From Chloroflexota bacterium (GTDB taxonomy: Bacteria; Chloroflexota; Anaerolineae; Anaerolineales; Villigracilaceae), in contig JAKANW010000017.1 in NCBI GenBank assembly GCA_021823555.1, forward strand, positions 1-12,913: 12,913 nucleotides of DNA, read 5' to 3'. The position numbers and the translations under genes were made by a program. Below the pieces are notes generated by a model. It did no database searches. It was not told the DNA's origin and saw nothing but the letters and a program-made list of their open reading frames with translations. Shown one piece after another: positions 1 to 5,393 of this stretch (its first letter is position 1; each line of letters begins with the position of its first letter).

Positions 1-778
1 CAAATCCGCTCATGACCTCGTCCGCAATCATGACGATACCGTATTTGTCGCACAGGGCGCGCACGCCCTGCATATATCCCTCCGGCGGGATGATGATGCC
101 ATTTGTGCCGGTCACCGATTCCATCAGGATCGCCGCGATCGTCTCCGGCCCTTCGTACTGGATGATCTCCTCCAGGTGATTGAGATAGTCCTGGGTGAAG
201 TCCGCTTCGGAGATGTTCGGGTTGGCGCGGTGAAAGGTGGAGCGGTACCGGTACGGGTCCAGGAAATGAACGACGCCCGGCATCAGCATCGGCTCCCAGG
301 CCACGCGGCGCGGGTCGCCGGTGGCGGCCATCGCCCCGGCCGTCGCGCCGTGATAGGAGCGGTAACGGGTCAGGACTTTGAAGCGTTTGGTATGTCCACG
401 CGCCAGCTTGATGGCGTTCTCGTTAGCGTCCGCCCCGCCCAGGGTAAACAGGACTTTGGTCAGGGCCTGGCGCGGTGTGACTTCGGCGACCATACGGCTG
501 GCTAACGCACGCACCCGGTTGGTCATGCTGGGCGCGGTGTACGGGAGTTGGCGCGCCTGCTCGACCATGGCCTCGATCACGCGTTCGTCGCCGTGGCCGA
601 TGTTGACACACATGGTCATCGAGTTGAAATCGAGATAGCGCTTGTCGTCCACATCCCAAAAGTAAACGCCTTTGGCGCGCTTGACCGGGATGGGATTGAC
701 TTTGGCCTGCGCCGACCAGGTCCAGAAGACGTGCTCTTTCGAGAGAGACAGAATTTCATCATCGGGGAGATCGAACAT
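1..778 (-). CDS. Class III aminotransferase, N-terminal part (runs off the window)
   Basis: PLP-dependent transaminase of the class III (omega-aminotransferase) fold; 259 residues are visible and the stop lies beyond base 1. The ATG at 776-778 follows a GAGG ribosome site about 6 nt upstream. Recognisable parts are FTLGGADANENAIKLAR (residues 111-127), RSYHGATAGA (140-149, substrate and cofactor loop) and IADEVMSGF (251-259), where D253 is the Asp that contacts the PLP pyridine nitrogen. The Schiff-base lysine should lie just past the window edge. The N-terminus, with VFWTWSAQAKVNPIPV and FNSMTMCVNIGHGDERV, recalls the taurine/beta-alanine-type aminotransferase group often labelled 'aspartate aminotransferase family'. 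The substrate cannot be assigned. It is divergent from the P-loop gene at 844 across a 65-bp gap. Confidence 0.93.
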   Translation of the reverse strand, partial: MFDLPDDEILSLSKEHVFWTWSAQAKVNPIPVKRAKGVYFWDVDDKRYLDFNSMTMCVNIGHGDERVIEAMVEQARQLPYTAPSMTNRVRALASRMVAEVTPRQALTKVLFTLGGADANENAIKLARGHTKRFKVLTRYRSYHGATAGAMAATGDPRRVAWEPMLMPGVVHFLDPYRYRSTFHRANPNISEADFTQDYLNHLEEIIQYEGPETIAAILMESVTGTNGIIIPPEGYMQGVRALCDKYGIVMIADEVMSGF

Positions 779-793
779 GGAAACCTCATTGGA

Positions 794-823
794 TTTACGA
801 TTTTCAATTTGCTGTTTACGATT
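794..823. repeat. Direct repeat TTTACGATT x2, 21-bp period, in a divergent intergenic region
   Basis: TTTACGATT occurs at 794-802 and again at 815-823, a start-to-start period of 21 bp (two helical turns), inside the 65-bp gap between the divergent aminotransferase and P-loop genes. A TATACT -10-like hexamer at 823-828 overlaps the second copy. The arrangement could be an operator for a dimeric regulator, or just short AT-rich spacer sequence. No regulator is encoded nearby. Confidence 0.35.
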
Positions 824-843
824 ATACTGCCCCGGGGAGGCAC

Positions 844-1386
844 ATGAAAACCTTTCCTTATCACCGCATCGTCGTGGTCGGGACCACCAGTTCCGGCAAA
901 TCCACACTGGCGAAACAACTGGCAGACAAATTGGGGCTGGACCTTATCGAACTGGACGCGCTTCACTGGGAGCCGAATTGGCAGCCGGCGCGGCCGGAGG
1001 ATTTCCGCGCACGCGTCGAAGCGGCGGCCAGCTCAGAGTCGTGGATCGTGGCAGGAAATTATCATGTTGTGCGCGACCTGATCTGGCCGAAGGCGGAGGC
1101 CGTCATCTGGCTGGATTATTCGTTCCCGCTGATCTTTTGGCGTTTGCTGATACGCACCGTCCGGCGCAGTGTCATGCAGGAAGAGTTGTGGAATGGCAAT
1201 CGTGAGAAGTTCTGGTGGCATTTGAAGCTATGGTCGGATGAGTCCCTGTTTTACTGGCTATTCAAAACCTACTGGCGCAGGAAACGCGAATTCCCGATAC
1301 TTTTCGCCCTGCCGGAACATCGCCACCTGAAGATATATCGCTTCTCGACCCTGGCCGAAACAGAGACATGGCTTTCGATGTTGTAA
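844..1386 (+). CDS. FlaR/adenylate-kinase-like P-loop NTPase
   Basis: A 180-residue cytoplasmic protein of the nucleoside-kinase-like P-loop group often named 'DNA topology modulation protein FlaR' or 'AAA family ATPase'. Walker A is GTTSSGKST (residues 13-21). LDALHWEPNW (38-47) is the typical segment after the first helix pair. GNYHVVRDLIWPKAEAVIWLDY (71-92) holds the second strand and the Asp-containing strand. EELWNGNREKF (113-123) matches the LID-like arginine and aromatic region of the family. Length is usual. ATG 844 is preceded by GGGGAGG about 4 nt upstream. The physiological substrate is not established for this family, and the name FlaR is historical. The C-terminus is unusually rich in Trp and Arg. 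It appears monocistronic: the riboswitch-controlled unit downstream has its own promoter-like sequence. Confidence 0.85.
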   Translation: MKTFPYHRIVVVGTTSSGKSTLAKQLADKLGLDLIELDALHWEPNWQPARPEDFRARVEAAASSESWIVAGNYHVVRDLIWPKAEAVIWLDYSFPLIFWRLLIRTVRRSVMQEELWNGNREKFWWHLKLWSDESLFYWLFKTYWRRKREFPILFALPEHRHLKIYRFSTLAETETWLSML

Positions 1387-1416
1387 TTTTCAAAGTGTTT
1401 TTCTCACAAAAATGAA

Positions 1417-1446
1417 AAGACAATTTGGTTCGACATGATATATACT
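1417..1446 (+). promoter_or_regulatory. Candidate sigma70-type promoter for the riboswitch leader
   Basis: AAGACA at 1417-1422 (4/6 to TTGACA) lies 16-18 bp before overlapping -10 candidates TATATA (1439-1444, with an extended TG at 1436-1437) and TATACT (1441-1446). Initiation would fall at about 1451-1454, only a few bases before the first aptamer begins near 1460. That is where a riboswitch-leader promoter is expected. Assigned by eye from position and consensus only. Confidence 0.5.
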
Positions 1447-1459
1447 GTGGGCATAAACA

Positions 1460-1549
1460 ACCGATAAAGGCAAACCCGGTGAAAACCGGGGGCGCAAAGC
1501 CAACGGGTCTAACGTCACGAAAGTGACCATGATCGCCAGGCCGCCGAAG
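1460..1549 (+). ncRNA. Cyclic-di-GMP-I (GEMM-I) riboswitch aptamer, copy 1
   Basis: The conserved core GGCAAACC ... GAAA ... GG.CGCAAAGCC ... CGGGTCTAA of the class I c-di-GMP riboswitch is present. P2 is a perfect 6-bp stem CCCGGT/ACCGGG capped by a GAAA tetraloop (1475-1490); in this family that loop docks into the P3 receptor, here TCTAA at 1508-1512. P3 ends in GTCAC-GAAA-GTGAC (1513-1526). Aligned by hand to the Vibrio cholerae Vc2 aptamer, the ligand-contacting residues are kept: G1470 (Vc2 G20), A1497 (A47) and C1544 (C92). P1 looks short here (CCG 1461-1463 with C1545, G1546 and G1549). No open reading frame across it looks real. The leader continues into a terminator at 1575-1608. 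Confidence 0.93.
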
Positions 1550-1574
1550 GAAAAATCGAGACACTATCTTTTTG

Positions 1575-1608
1575 GGCGAACCTGGCGAATCTACGGTTCG
1601 CCTTTTTT
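1575..1608 (+). terminator. Intrinsic terminator between the two aptamers
   Basis: GGCGAACC (1575-1582) pairs perfectly with GGTTCGCC (1595-1602) around a 12-nt loop and is followed by six T residues (1603-1608). Its loop repeats GGCGAA, giving a second register (1584-1589 with 1597-1602). The segment CCTGGCG (1581-1587), covering the end of the stem and part of the loop, is complementary to CGCCAGG (1534-1540) inside aptamer 1. The two pairings exclude each other. This is the expected layout of a riboswitch expression platform acting on transcription. The direction, ligand-bound meaning OFF, is inferred. Confidence 0.85.
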
Positions 1609-1632
1609 GTTGATTTTCGCACATTACCACAT

Positions 1633-1730
1633 TCGTACCGATAAGGGCAAACCCGGTGAAAACCGGAGACGCAAAGCCAACGGGTCTAACATCACGAAAG
1701 TGATCATGATCGCCAGGCCGCCGAAAACGA
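1633..1730 (+). ncRNA. Cyclic-di-GMP-I (GEMM-I) riboswitch aptamer, copy 2
   Basis: A second aptamer begins 177 bp after the first. By hand alignment 83 of 88 core positions are identical to copy 1. The P2 stem with GAAA loop, CGCAAAGCC, TCTAA and P3 are all present. The outer pair of the P3 hairpin has changed from G-C to A-T (ATCAC-GAAA-GTGAT, 1690-1703), a compensated change that keeps the helix. Ligand-contact equivalents are G1647, A1674 and C1721. P1 looks stronger than in copy 1: TCGT (1633-1636) pairs with ACGA (1727-1730) and CG (1639-1640) with CG (1722-1723). There is no T-rich terminator after it, unlike copy 1, so its output is more likely on translation of the gene at 1809. Confidence 0.93.
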
Positions 1731-1770
1731 TGATACGCGTAGAACCGCGTTATCTCAATCCATGATACGC
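1730..1770 (+). repeat. Direct repeat ATGATACGC x2 with a nested hairpin, after aptamer 2
   Basis: ATGATACGC occurs at 1730-1738 and 1762-1770. The first copy contributes to a hairpin ACGCG (1735-1739)/CGCGT (1746-1750). The second copy could compete for the same CGCGT strand with four pairs. It directly abuts the 3' strand of aptamer-2 P1, so it may be part of the switching sequence. No T-tract follows, so it is not a terminator. Confidence 0.4.
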
Positions 1771-1780
1771 CTCCGAATTC

Positions 1781-1818
1781 TGGATGCCCTTGTCAAGGAG
1801 AGAAGACAATGGCATCCA
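1781..1818 (+). promoter_or_regulatory. Ribosome-site-masking helix at the SLH-protein start
   Basis: TGGATGCC (1781-1788) is perfectly complementary to GGCATCCA (1811-1818), which begins at the G of the ATG codon 1809-1811. The enclosed 22 nt hold the Shine-Dalgarno AAGGAG (1795-1800), part of which can also pair with CCTT at 1788-1791. Formation would hide both ribosome site and start codon. The upstream strand can pair alternatively with ATCCA at 1758-1762, a candidate release helix. The pairing is directly readable; its role as the second expression platform is inferred. Confidence 0.6.
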
Positions 1819-3503
1819 ATTTTATTAAGCGCTGCATGATTTTTGCTCTCGTGCTGACGGTGTGCATCTCCGTGATCCCTACACCGGCCCTGGCAGGCGC
1901 AACAGCAGACCTTACTCCTATTGAGGAACATACCTTCAAATTTTATCTTGACCCGGCTCTCGCGCCGGATATGGCATTTGCAAAAGCTGTCCTCCCGAAG
2001 TATGTTTCAGATATGAATACCATCCTGGCGAAGAACACCAATCGTCGGCTGGTGTTCGACCCTGAGACCGATATCATTTTGACCAATTCCGCCCCTCAGT
2101 CCAATTCAGCCACACCCCCATTGCCCACCGAAGGTTTTGAGATCTGGGCATACGCCGTGTCGTCAACTCTCCAGGTCTCTTATGGAGGCTACGCCAGTAT
2201 TGACACAAGTGGGGCAGGTGTGCTGGCCGGTCTCAAATGGGTACGCATTTATGACACCGATAATTTAACTTCTGATGAACTGGTGGATTATTGGACCCAG
2301 ATCAATAACATGCTGCACGAAATGGCGCATGTCTTCGGCGCAGGCATTGGTGAATATTACACGCTTGCCACGGTCAACGACACGACAGGAGTTGACCCTT
2401 TGCTTAACATTGATGTAACAGATCCAAGCGATGTCTATTGGAGCGACAAGCCCGATTTTCTCACCGACCCCCTACTCCTGAATCCTGTTCGAACCCAGAG
2501 ATTTAATTGGATCACCAGTCGGGCAGATTTGCTCTCGGTGGTGCAGTATTCGAACTTGACGTCAACCATTATGGACGGGTCATACCGCAATTCTTTTCCG
2601 CTGACAGATTTTTCGCATATCACCGTGCAGGTTTTGGATGAGAACGATTCCCCCTTGAACGCCGCGGAAGTGAAGGTTTGGAGCGTGATCGGGGATGCCC
2701 AAAATACCAGCCAACTGATGGTGGACAGCCCCACCGATGCAAGTGGTCAGGTGATCTTTGCCTGGGGCGGCCAGGCCAACCCGCACAACAGCCGCGACCT
2801 TCTGCGTCTCGTCAAGGTATACAGCGATGGCTACACCGCCCAGGCAAAATATATCTCGGTCTTTGACGCGGATATTTCAAAATTGGTTGACGGGAACAAT
2901 ACTTTCACAGTAACTATCAAACTCCAAAAAGTTGCCCCTCCCGCGCCGACGGCCACCTTCCAGGACGTTCCGGTTTCATACTGGGCCTGGTCATACGTTG
3001 AAAGCCTTTACGCTGACAAAATCACGGGAGGCTGTTCAACTTCGCCACTGCTGTATTGTCCAGATGAATCCATCACACGAGCAGAGCTTTCGATCTTTAT
3101 TGAACGCGCCATCCATGGAGCTAGCTTCCTCCCTCCGGTCAGTCCAAGTTCCTTCGGCGATACCGCCAATCATTGGGCAAAAGACTGGATCGAAGCATTT
3201 GCCGCCGACAAGATCACAGGCGGGTGTGGGAACGGTAACTTCTGCCCGGATAACGATGCGTCACGCGCTGAGATGGCTGTCTTCCTCCTGCGGGCAGAGC
3301 ACGGTGCGGCTTATACACCTCCAACCCCCACCGGGACAATGTTCACGGATGTCCCTGCCACGTACTGGGCTGCTGGCTGGATTGAACAACTTGCAAAGGA
3401 AGGGATCACCGGCGGTTGTGGAGGCAGCCAGTTTTGCCCAAATATTCCAGTGACACGCTCTCAAATGGCAGCGTTCATAGTCAGGGCATTTGGCCTGCCG
3501 TAA
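1809..3503 (+). CDS. Exported SLH-domain protein with a zincin-like HExxH motif
   Basis: A 564-residue secreted, surface-anchored protein. A signal peptide covers residues 1-29 (hydrophobic core, ALA cleavage site before G30). A protease-like region (about 35-265) has HEMAH at 170-174 followed by VFGAGIGEYY. The third metzincin His is absent, so E182 or another residue would have to be the third zinc ligand. TIMDGSYR (253-260) resembles a Met-turn. An Ig-like/carboxypeptidase-regulatory-like domain follows (about 270-370). Three SLH repeats (about 384-437, 446-498, 510-564) close the protein, each with a cysteine pair (409/417, 473/479, 537/543). SLH domains bind cell-wall or S-layer polymers. 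The ATG at 1809 has AAGGAG 8 nt upstream. The tandem c-di-GMP leader implies regulation tied to motility or attachment. Peptidase activity and substrate are unproven; an adhesin role is possible. Confidence 0.88.
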   Translation: MASNFIKRCMIFALVLTVCISVIPTPALAGATADLTPIEEHTFKFYLDPALAPDMAFAKAVLPKYVSDMNTILAKNTNRRLVFDPETDIILTNSAPQSNSATPPLPTEGFEIWAYAVSSTLQVSYGGYASIDTSGAGVLAGLKWVRIYDTDNLTSDELVDYWTQINNMLHEMAHVFGAGIGEYYTLATVNDTTGVDPLLNIDVTDPSDVYWSDKPDFLTDPLLLNPVRTQRFNWITSRADLLSVVQYSNLTSTIMDGSYRNSFPLTDFSHITVQVLDENDSPLNAAEVKVWSVIGDAQNTSQLMVDSPTDASGQVIFAWGGQANPHNSRDLLRLVKVYSDGYTAQAKYISVFDADISKLVDGNNTFTVTIKLQKVAPPAPTATFQDVPVSYWAWSYVESLYADKITGGCSTSPLLYCPDESITRAELSIFIERAIHGASFLPPVSPSSFGDTANHWAKDWIEAFAADKITGGCGNGNFCPDNDASRAEMAVFLLRAEHGAAYTPPTPTGTMFTDVPATYWAAGWIEQLAKEGITGGCGGSQFCPNIPVTRSQMAAFIVRAFGLP

Positions 3504-3510
3504 AAAATAA

Positions 3511-3542
3511 CAGTATCGTCGCCGCAACAGGAAACGATACTG
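3511..3542. terminator. 9-bp inverted repeat after the SLH gene
   Basis: CAGTATCGT (3511-3519) pairs perfectly with ACGATACTG (3534-3542) around a 14-nt loop, starting 7 bp after the stop codon. No T-tract follows. It may act with the next hairpin as a transcript-end or mRNA-stabilising structure. Confidence 0.45.
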
Positions 3543-3549
3543 ATGAGAT

Positions 3550-3580
3550 ACCGTCCGGCTGACTCCTCCAGCCGGACGGT
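3550..3580. terminator. GC-rich 12-bp hairpin between convergent genes, likely bidirectional terminator
   Basis: ACCGTCCGGCTG (3550-3561) pairs perfectly with CAGCCGGACGGT (3569-3580) around a 7-nt loop. It lies between the convergent SLH gene (ends 3503) and the minus-strand membrane operon (ends 3595), where a shared terminator is expected. The T content after the stem is only modest (TTCATTACTT on the plus strand), so its efficiency as a factor-independent terminator is uncertain. Confidence 0.6.
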
Positions 3581-3594
3581 TCATTACTTCCAAA

Positions 3595-4092
3595 CTATTC
3601 CCTGTTCCGTTGCAACCGACCGATCATGCGGGTTAATCCAAACGCCGCCAGCAATACCAGCACCACCGCCAACTCAAAGGGGATTTTCACGCGGAACAAG
3701 GTTGTGAACCCGGCGATCCCCAGCGATATGGCAGCCACGACCGCCACGCGTCCGAGATGATGCAGCTCCATGCTGCGCACATCATCATGGGCAGAGGCCA
3801 TGTGCAGGCGGCGCATGAAATCATCCATATCCCAGCCAAGCAAGCCGCCGACCGCGCCCAATAACATCAGGTTGGCCGGCAAGCCGATCCACAGACCGTA
3901 TGCCGCCGCCCCAACGAAGACCAGCATAATCAGGGAAGCTGCCCAATGCCAACGCCGCCATTGGGCAACCAGCCAGAGTGCACCGACTGCCAGGAACCAG
4001 CGGACGGGACCATCCAGTCCCGCGGCCGAATACCCCCAGGCCAGCGAACCCGTCCCCATCAAAATGCTCAAGACCATCACAAGATTTGACAC
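3595..4092 (-). CDS. Small multi-pass membrane protein, last gene of the MoxR/DUF58 operon
   Basis: About 165 residues, mostly hydrophobic, with roughly four to five membrane segments, a central soluble stretch rich in His, Asp and Met (DMDDFMRRLHMASAHDDVRSMELHHLG) and a basic C-terminus (RMIGRLQRNRE). I do not recognise a family. The chosen GTG at 4090-4092 lies 2 nt after the DUF58 stop (4095-4097), with GGGAG 6 nt upstream, which fits translational coupling. An upstream in-frame GTG at 4117-4119, with GGAAGG 8 nt before it, would add nine residues and overlap DUF58 by 25 nt. An ATG at 4075-4077 is a third option. Context suggests a membrane partner of the MoxR/DUF58 system. Confidence 0.72.
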   Translation of the reverse strand: MSNLVMVLSILMGTGSLAWGYSAAGLDGPVRWFLAVGALWLVAQWRRWHWAASLIMLVFVGAAAYGLWIGLPANLMLLGAVGGLLGWDMDDFMRRLHMASAHDDVRSMELHHLGRVAVVAAISLGIAGFTTLFRVKIPFELAVVLVLLAAFGLTRMIGRLQRNRE

Positions 4093-4094
4093 AC

Positions 4095-5393
4095 TCAGCT
4101 CCCAATCGCCTGCAACCACCTAGCCGACCTTCCCAGGCGGCTCTTCACAGCCAGTTCAAACGGCTGGGCCACATTCCAATCCAGGATTTGCACGCCGGCG
4201 CGTTGTAATCTTTTCAACAGAAGGGCGCGCTCCAGGCGTACCACGCGTGCAGCCATCTCGGTCTCCGCAGTGGCGGGCAGGTAGGACAATTCAAACGAAA
4301 CAGGATCGGGACTGACCGCCATCACCTGATAGCCCAACGCCCGCAACTGGATCAGCGGCAGGATATCATCCTCGATCAACGGACTGACTACCACGATCTG
4401 CGACTCGGGTGGAAATAGTCTTGTTGGAATGTGCTCCAGCGCGGTGAACACCTGGCTGCTGCCCGGCTGGGCGCGCGCCAATGCCTGCAGAATCCGTTCG
4501 CGCTGTACCTTTCCATAACCAGGCAGTGTCCACCCCAGATAATTGGCATACAACAACAACCCCACACGGTTCCCCTGGGTCAGAAAGGCATCAGCCAGCG
4601 CGGCCGCCGCCTGCACTGAATACTCAAAGAGCGAATGTCCCTTTCTAAAAGCGGTCGTCCGCAAGCGGCCATCCAGGACGATGCCTACGTCGGACACACG
4701 CTCCTGTTGGTACTCGTTGCTGTATAACTGCCCGACATGACGCGCGCTGGCACGCCAATTGATCGAACGCGGCGAGTCGCCAGGCTGGTAACTGCGCACG
4801 CCAAAGAACTCCGTGCCTGACCCACCTGCGCGCGCCGGGATGCTGCCAGTATAGACGCGCGTCCGGCGCGGACGAATGGCAATGTAACGCAGACGCGTCA
4901 ACGGCGGGAAGATAAACAACTGGTTAACCGTCTCCACCCGGACCTGGCGGCCTGTCACCGCCAAGTGATCGTTGGCCTTCGCCTTGAGCGCCTCGAACAC
5001 GTACCCGCCGCGCGGGCCTGACACGGTATATGCGTAGGTGTGAGACTCGCCTCCTCGAAGAGTCAGCAGGCTGCGGGGCGATCCGACGCGGATCGTCAAG
5101 GCAGGAGGTACTCCATCTTCGAGCAGCACTTCCTCGAGCGTGCCGCCGCGATTGGCCACAGTGATAGTCACTTCCACGGGCGCATCCGGTGTGGCGCGTT
5201 CGGCGCTAAGGTGGCGGATCACTTCGAGTTTCAATTCCTCCGGCCCGCGCCAAAATCCCACCAGCAGGTAGACTGCCAATGGAATGACCAGCATGAGCAG
5301 TTCGCCATGCAGGGTGAACAGCGCAGCCAGCAGGAGGGCGTAAATAATCAGGCTGAGGAAGGCAGAACGGTTCATATCCGACGGACGCGTCAC
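4095..5393 (-). CDS. DUF58-domain membrane protein
   Basis: A 432-residue protein with two N-terminal membrane segments (about 10-28 and 32-48), a beta-rich region (about 60-160) and a C-terminal DUF58 domain. The hallmark is GTEFFGVRSYQPGDSPRSINWRASARHVGQLYSNEYQQER (positions 193-232, key residues E195, R200, Y202, G205, D206, I211, W213 and S216). The following VGIVLDGR (236-243) resembles a vWA first strand, but the MIDAS DxSxS is not intact. DUF58 proteins are regularly co-encoded with MoxR ATPases and are thought to work with them at the envelope; no biochemical role is settled. A GTG at 5391-5393 overlaps the MoxR stop by 4 nt (GTGA). An in-frame ATG at 5373-5375 (residue 7) is a realistic alternative. 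Neither has a strong ribosome site. Confidence 0.9.
   Translation of the reverse strand: MTRPSDMNRSAFLSLIIYALLLAALFTLHGELLMLVIPLAVYLLVGFWRGPEELKLEVIRHLSAERATPDAPVEVTITVANRGGTLEEVLLEDGVPPALTIRVGSPRSLLTLRGGESHTYAYTVSGPRGGYVFEALKAKANDHLAVTGRQVRVETVNQLFIFPPLTRLRYIAIRPRRTRVYTGSIPARAGGSGTEFFGVRSYQPGDSPRSINWRASARHVGQLYSNEYQQERVSDVGIVLDGRLRTTAFRKGHSLFEYSVQAAAALADAFLTQGNRVGLLLYANYLGWTLPGYGKVQRERILQALARAQPGSSQVFTALEHIPTRLFPPESQIVVVSPLIEDDILPLIQLRALGYQVMAVSPDPVSFELSYLPATAETEMAARVVRLERALLLKRLQRAGVQILDWNVAQPFELAVKSRLGRSARWLQAIGS

Noticed and set aside
176..659. Open frames on the plus strand (176-505, 378-638) and an alternative minus frame (423-659)
   Set aside because: Out-of-frame shadows of the aminotransferase, with Arg/Pro/Ala-rich composition and no motifs.
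1387..1418. Terminator after the P-loop gene from TTTTCA (1387-1392)/TGAAAA (1413-1418)
   Set aside because: A 6-bp AT-only stem with a 20-nt loop and no T-tract after it; too weak to call.
1460..1724. Tandem similar units taken as a CRISPR array or mobile repeat
   Set aside because: Only two copies about 88 bp long with a 177-bp period, matching a known riboswitch core with a compensated pair change; no cas gene and no target-site duplication.
1460..1724. Variant GEMM-I aptamers selective for 3',3'-cGAMP
   Set aside because: cGAMP-type variants change the Vc2 G20 position to A. By hand alignment both copies keep G (1470 and 1647). The A/G difference between copies is two positions upstream.
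1262..1765. Open frames on both strands overlapping the 1387-1808 leader (minus 1262-1630, plus 1523-1765)
   Set aside because: They lie over the two structured RNA aptamers and the terminator, have no ribosome site or family resemblance, and the plus-strand one simply reads through the duplicated aptamer sequence.
1725..1808. Group I intron or ribozyme after the second aptamer, as in one C. difficile c-di-GMP leader
   Set aside because: Fewer than 90 nt separate the aptamer from the start codon, too short for an intron, with no catalytic core motifs visible.
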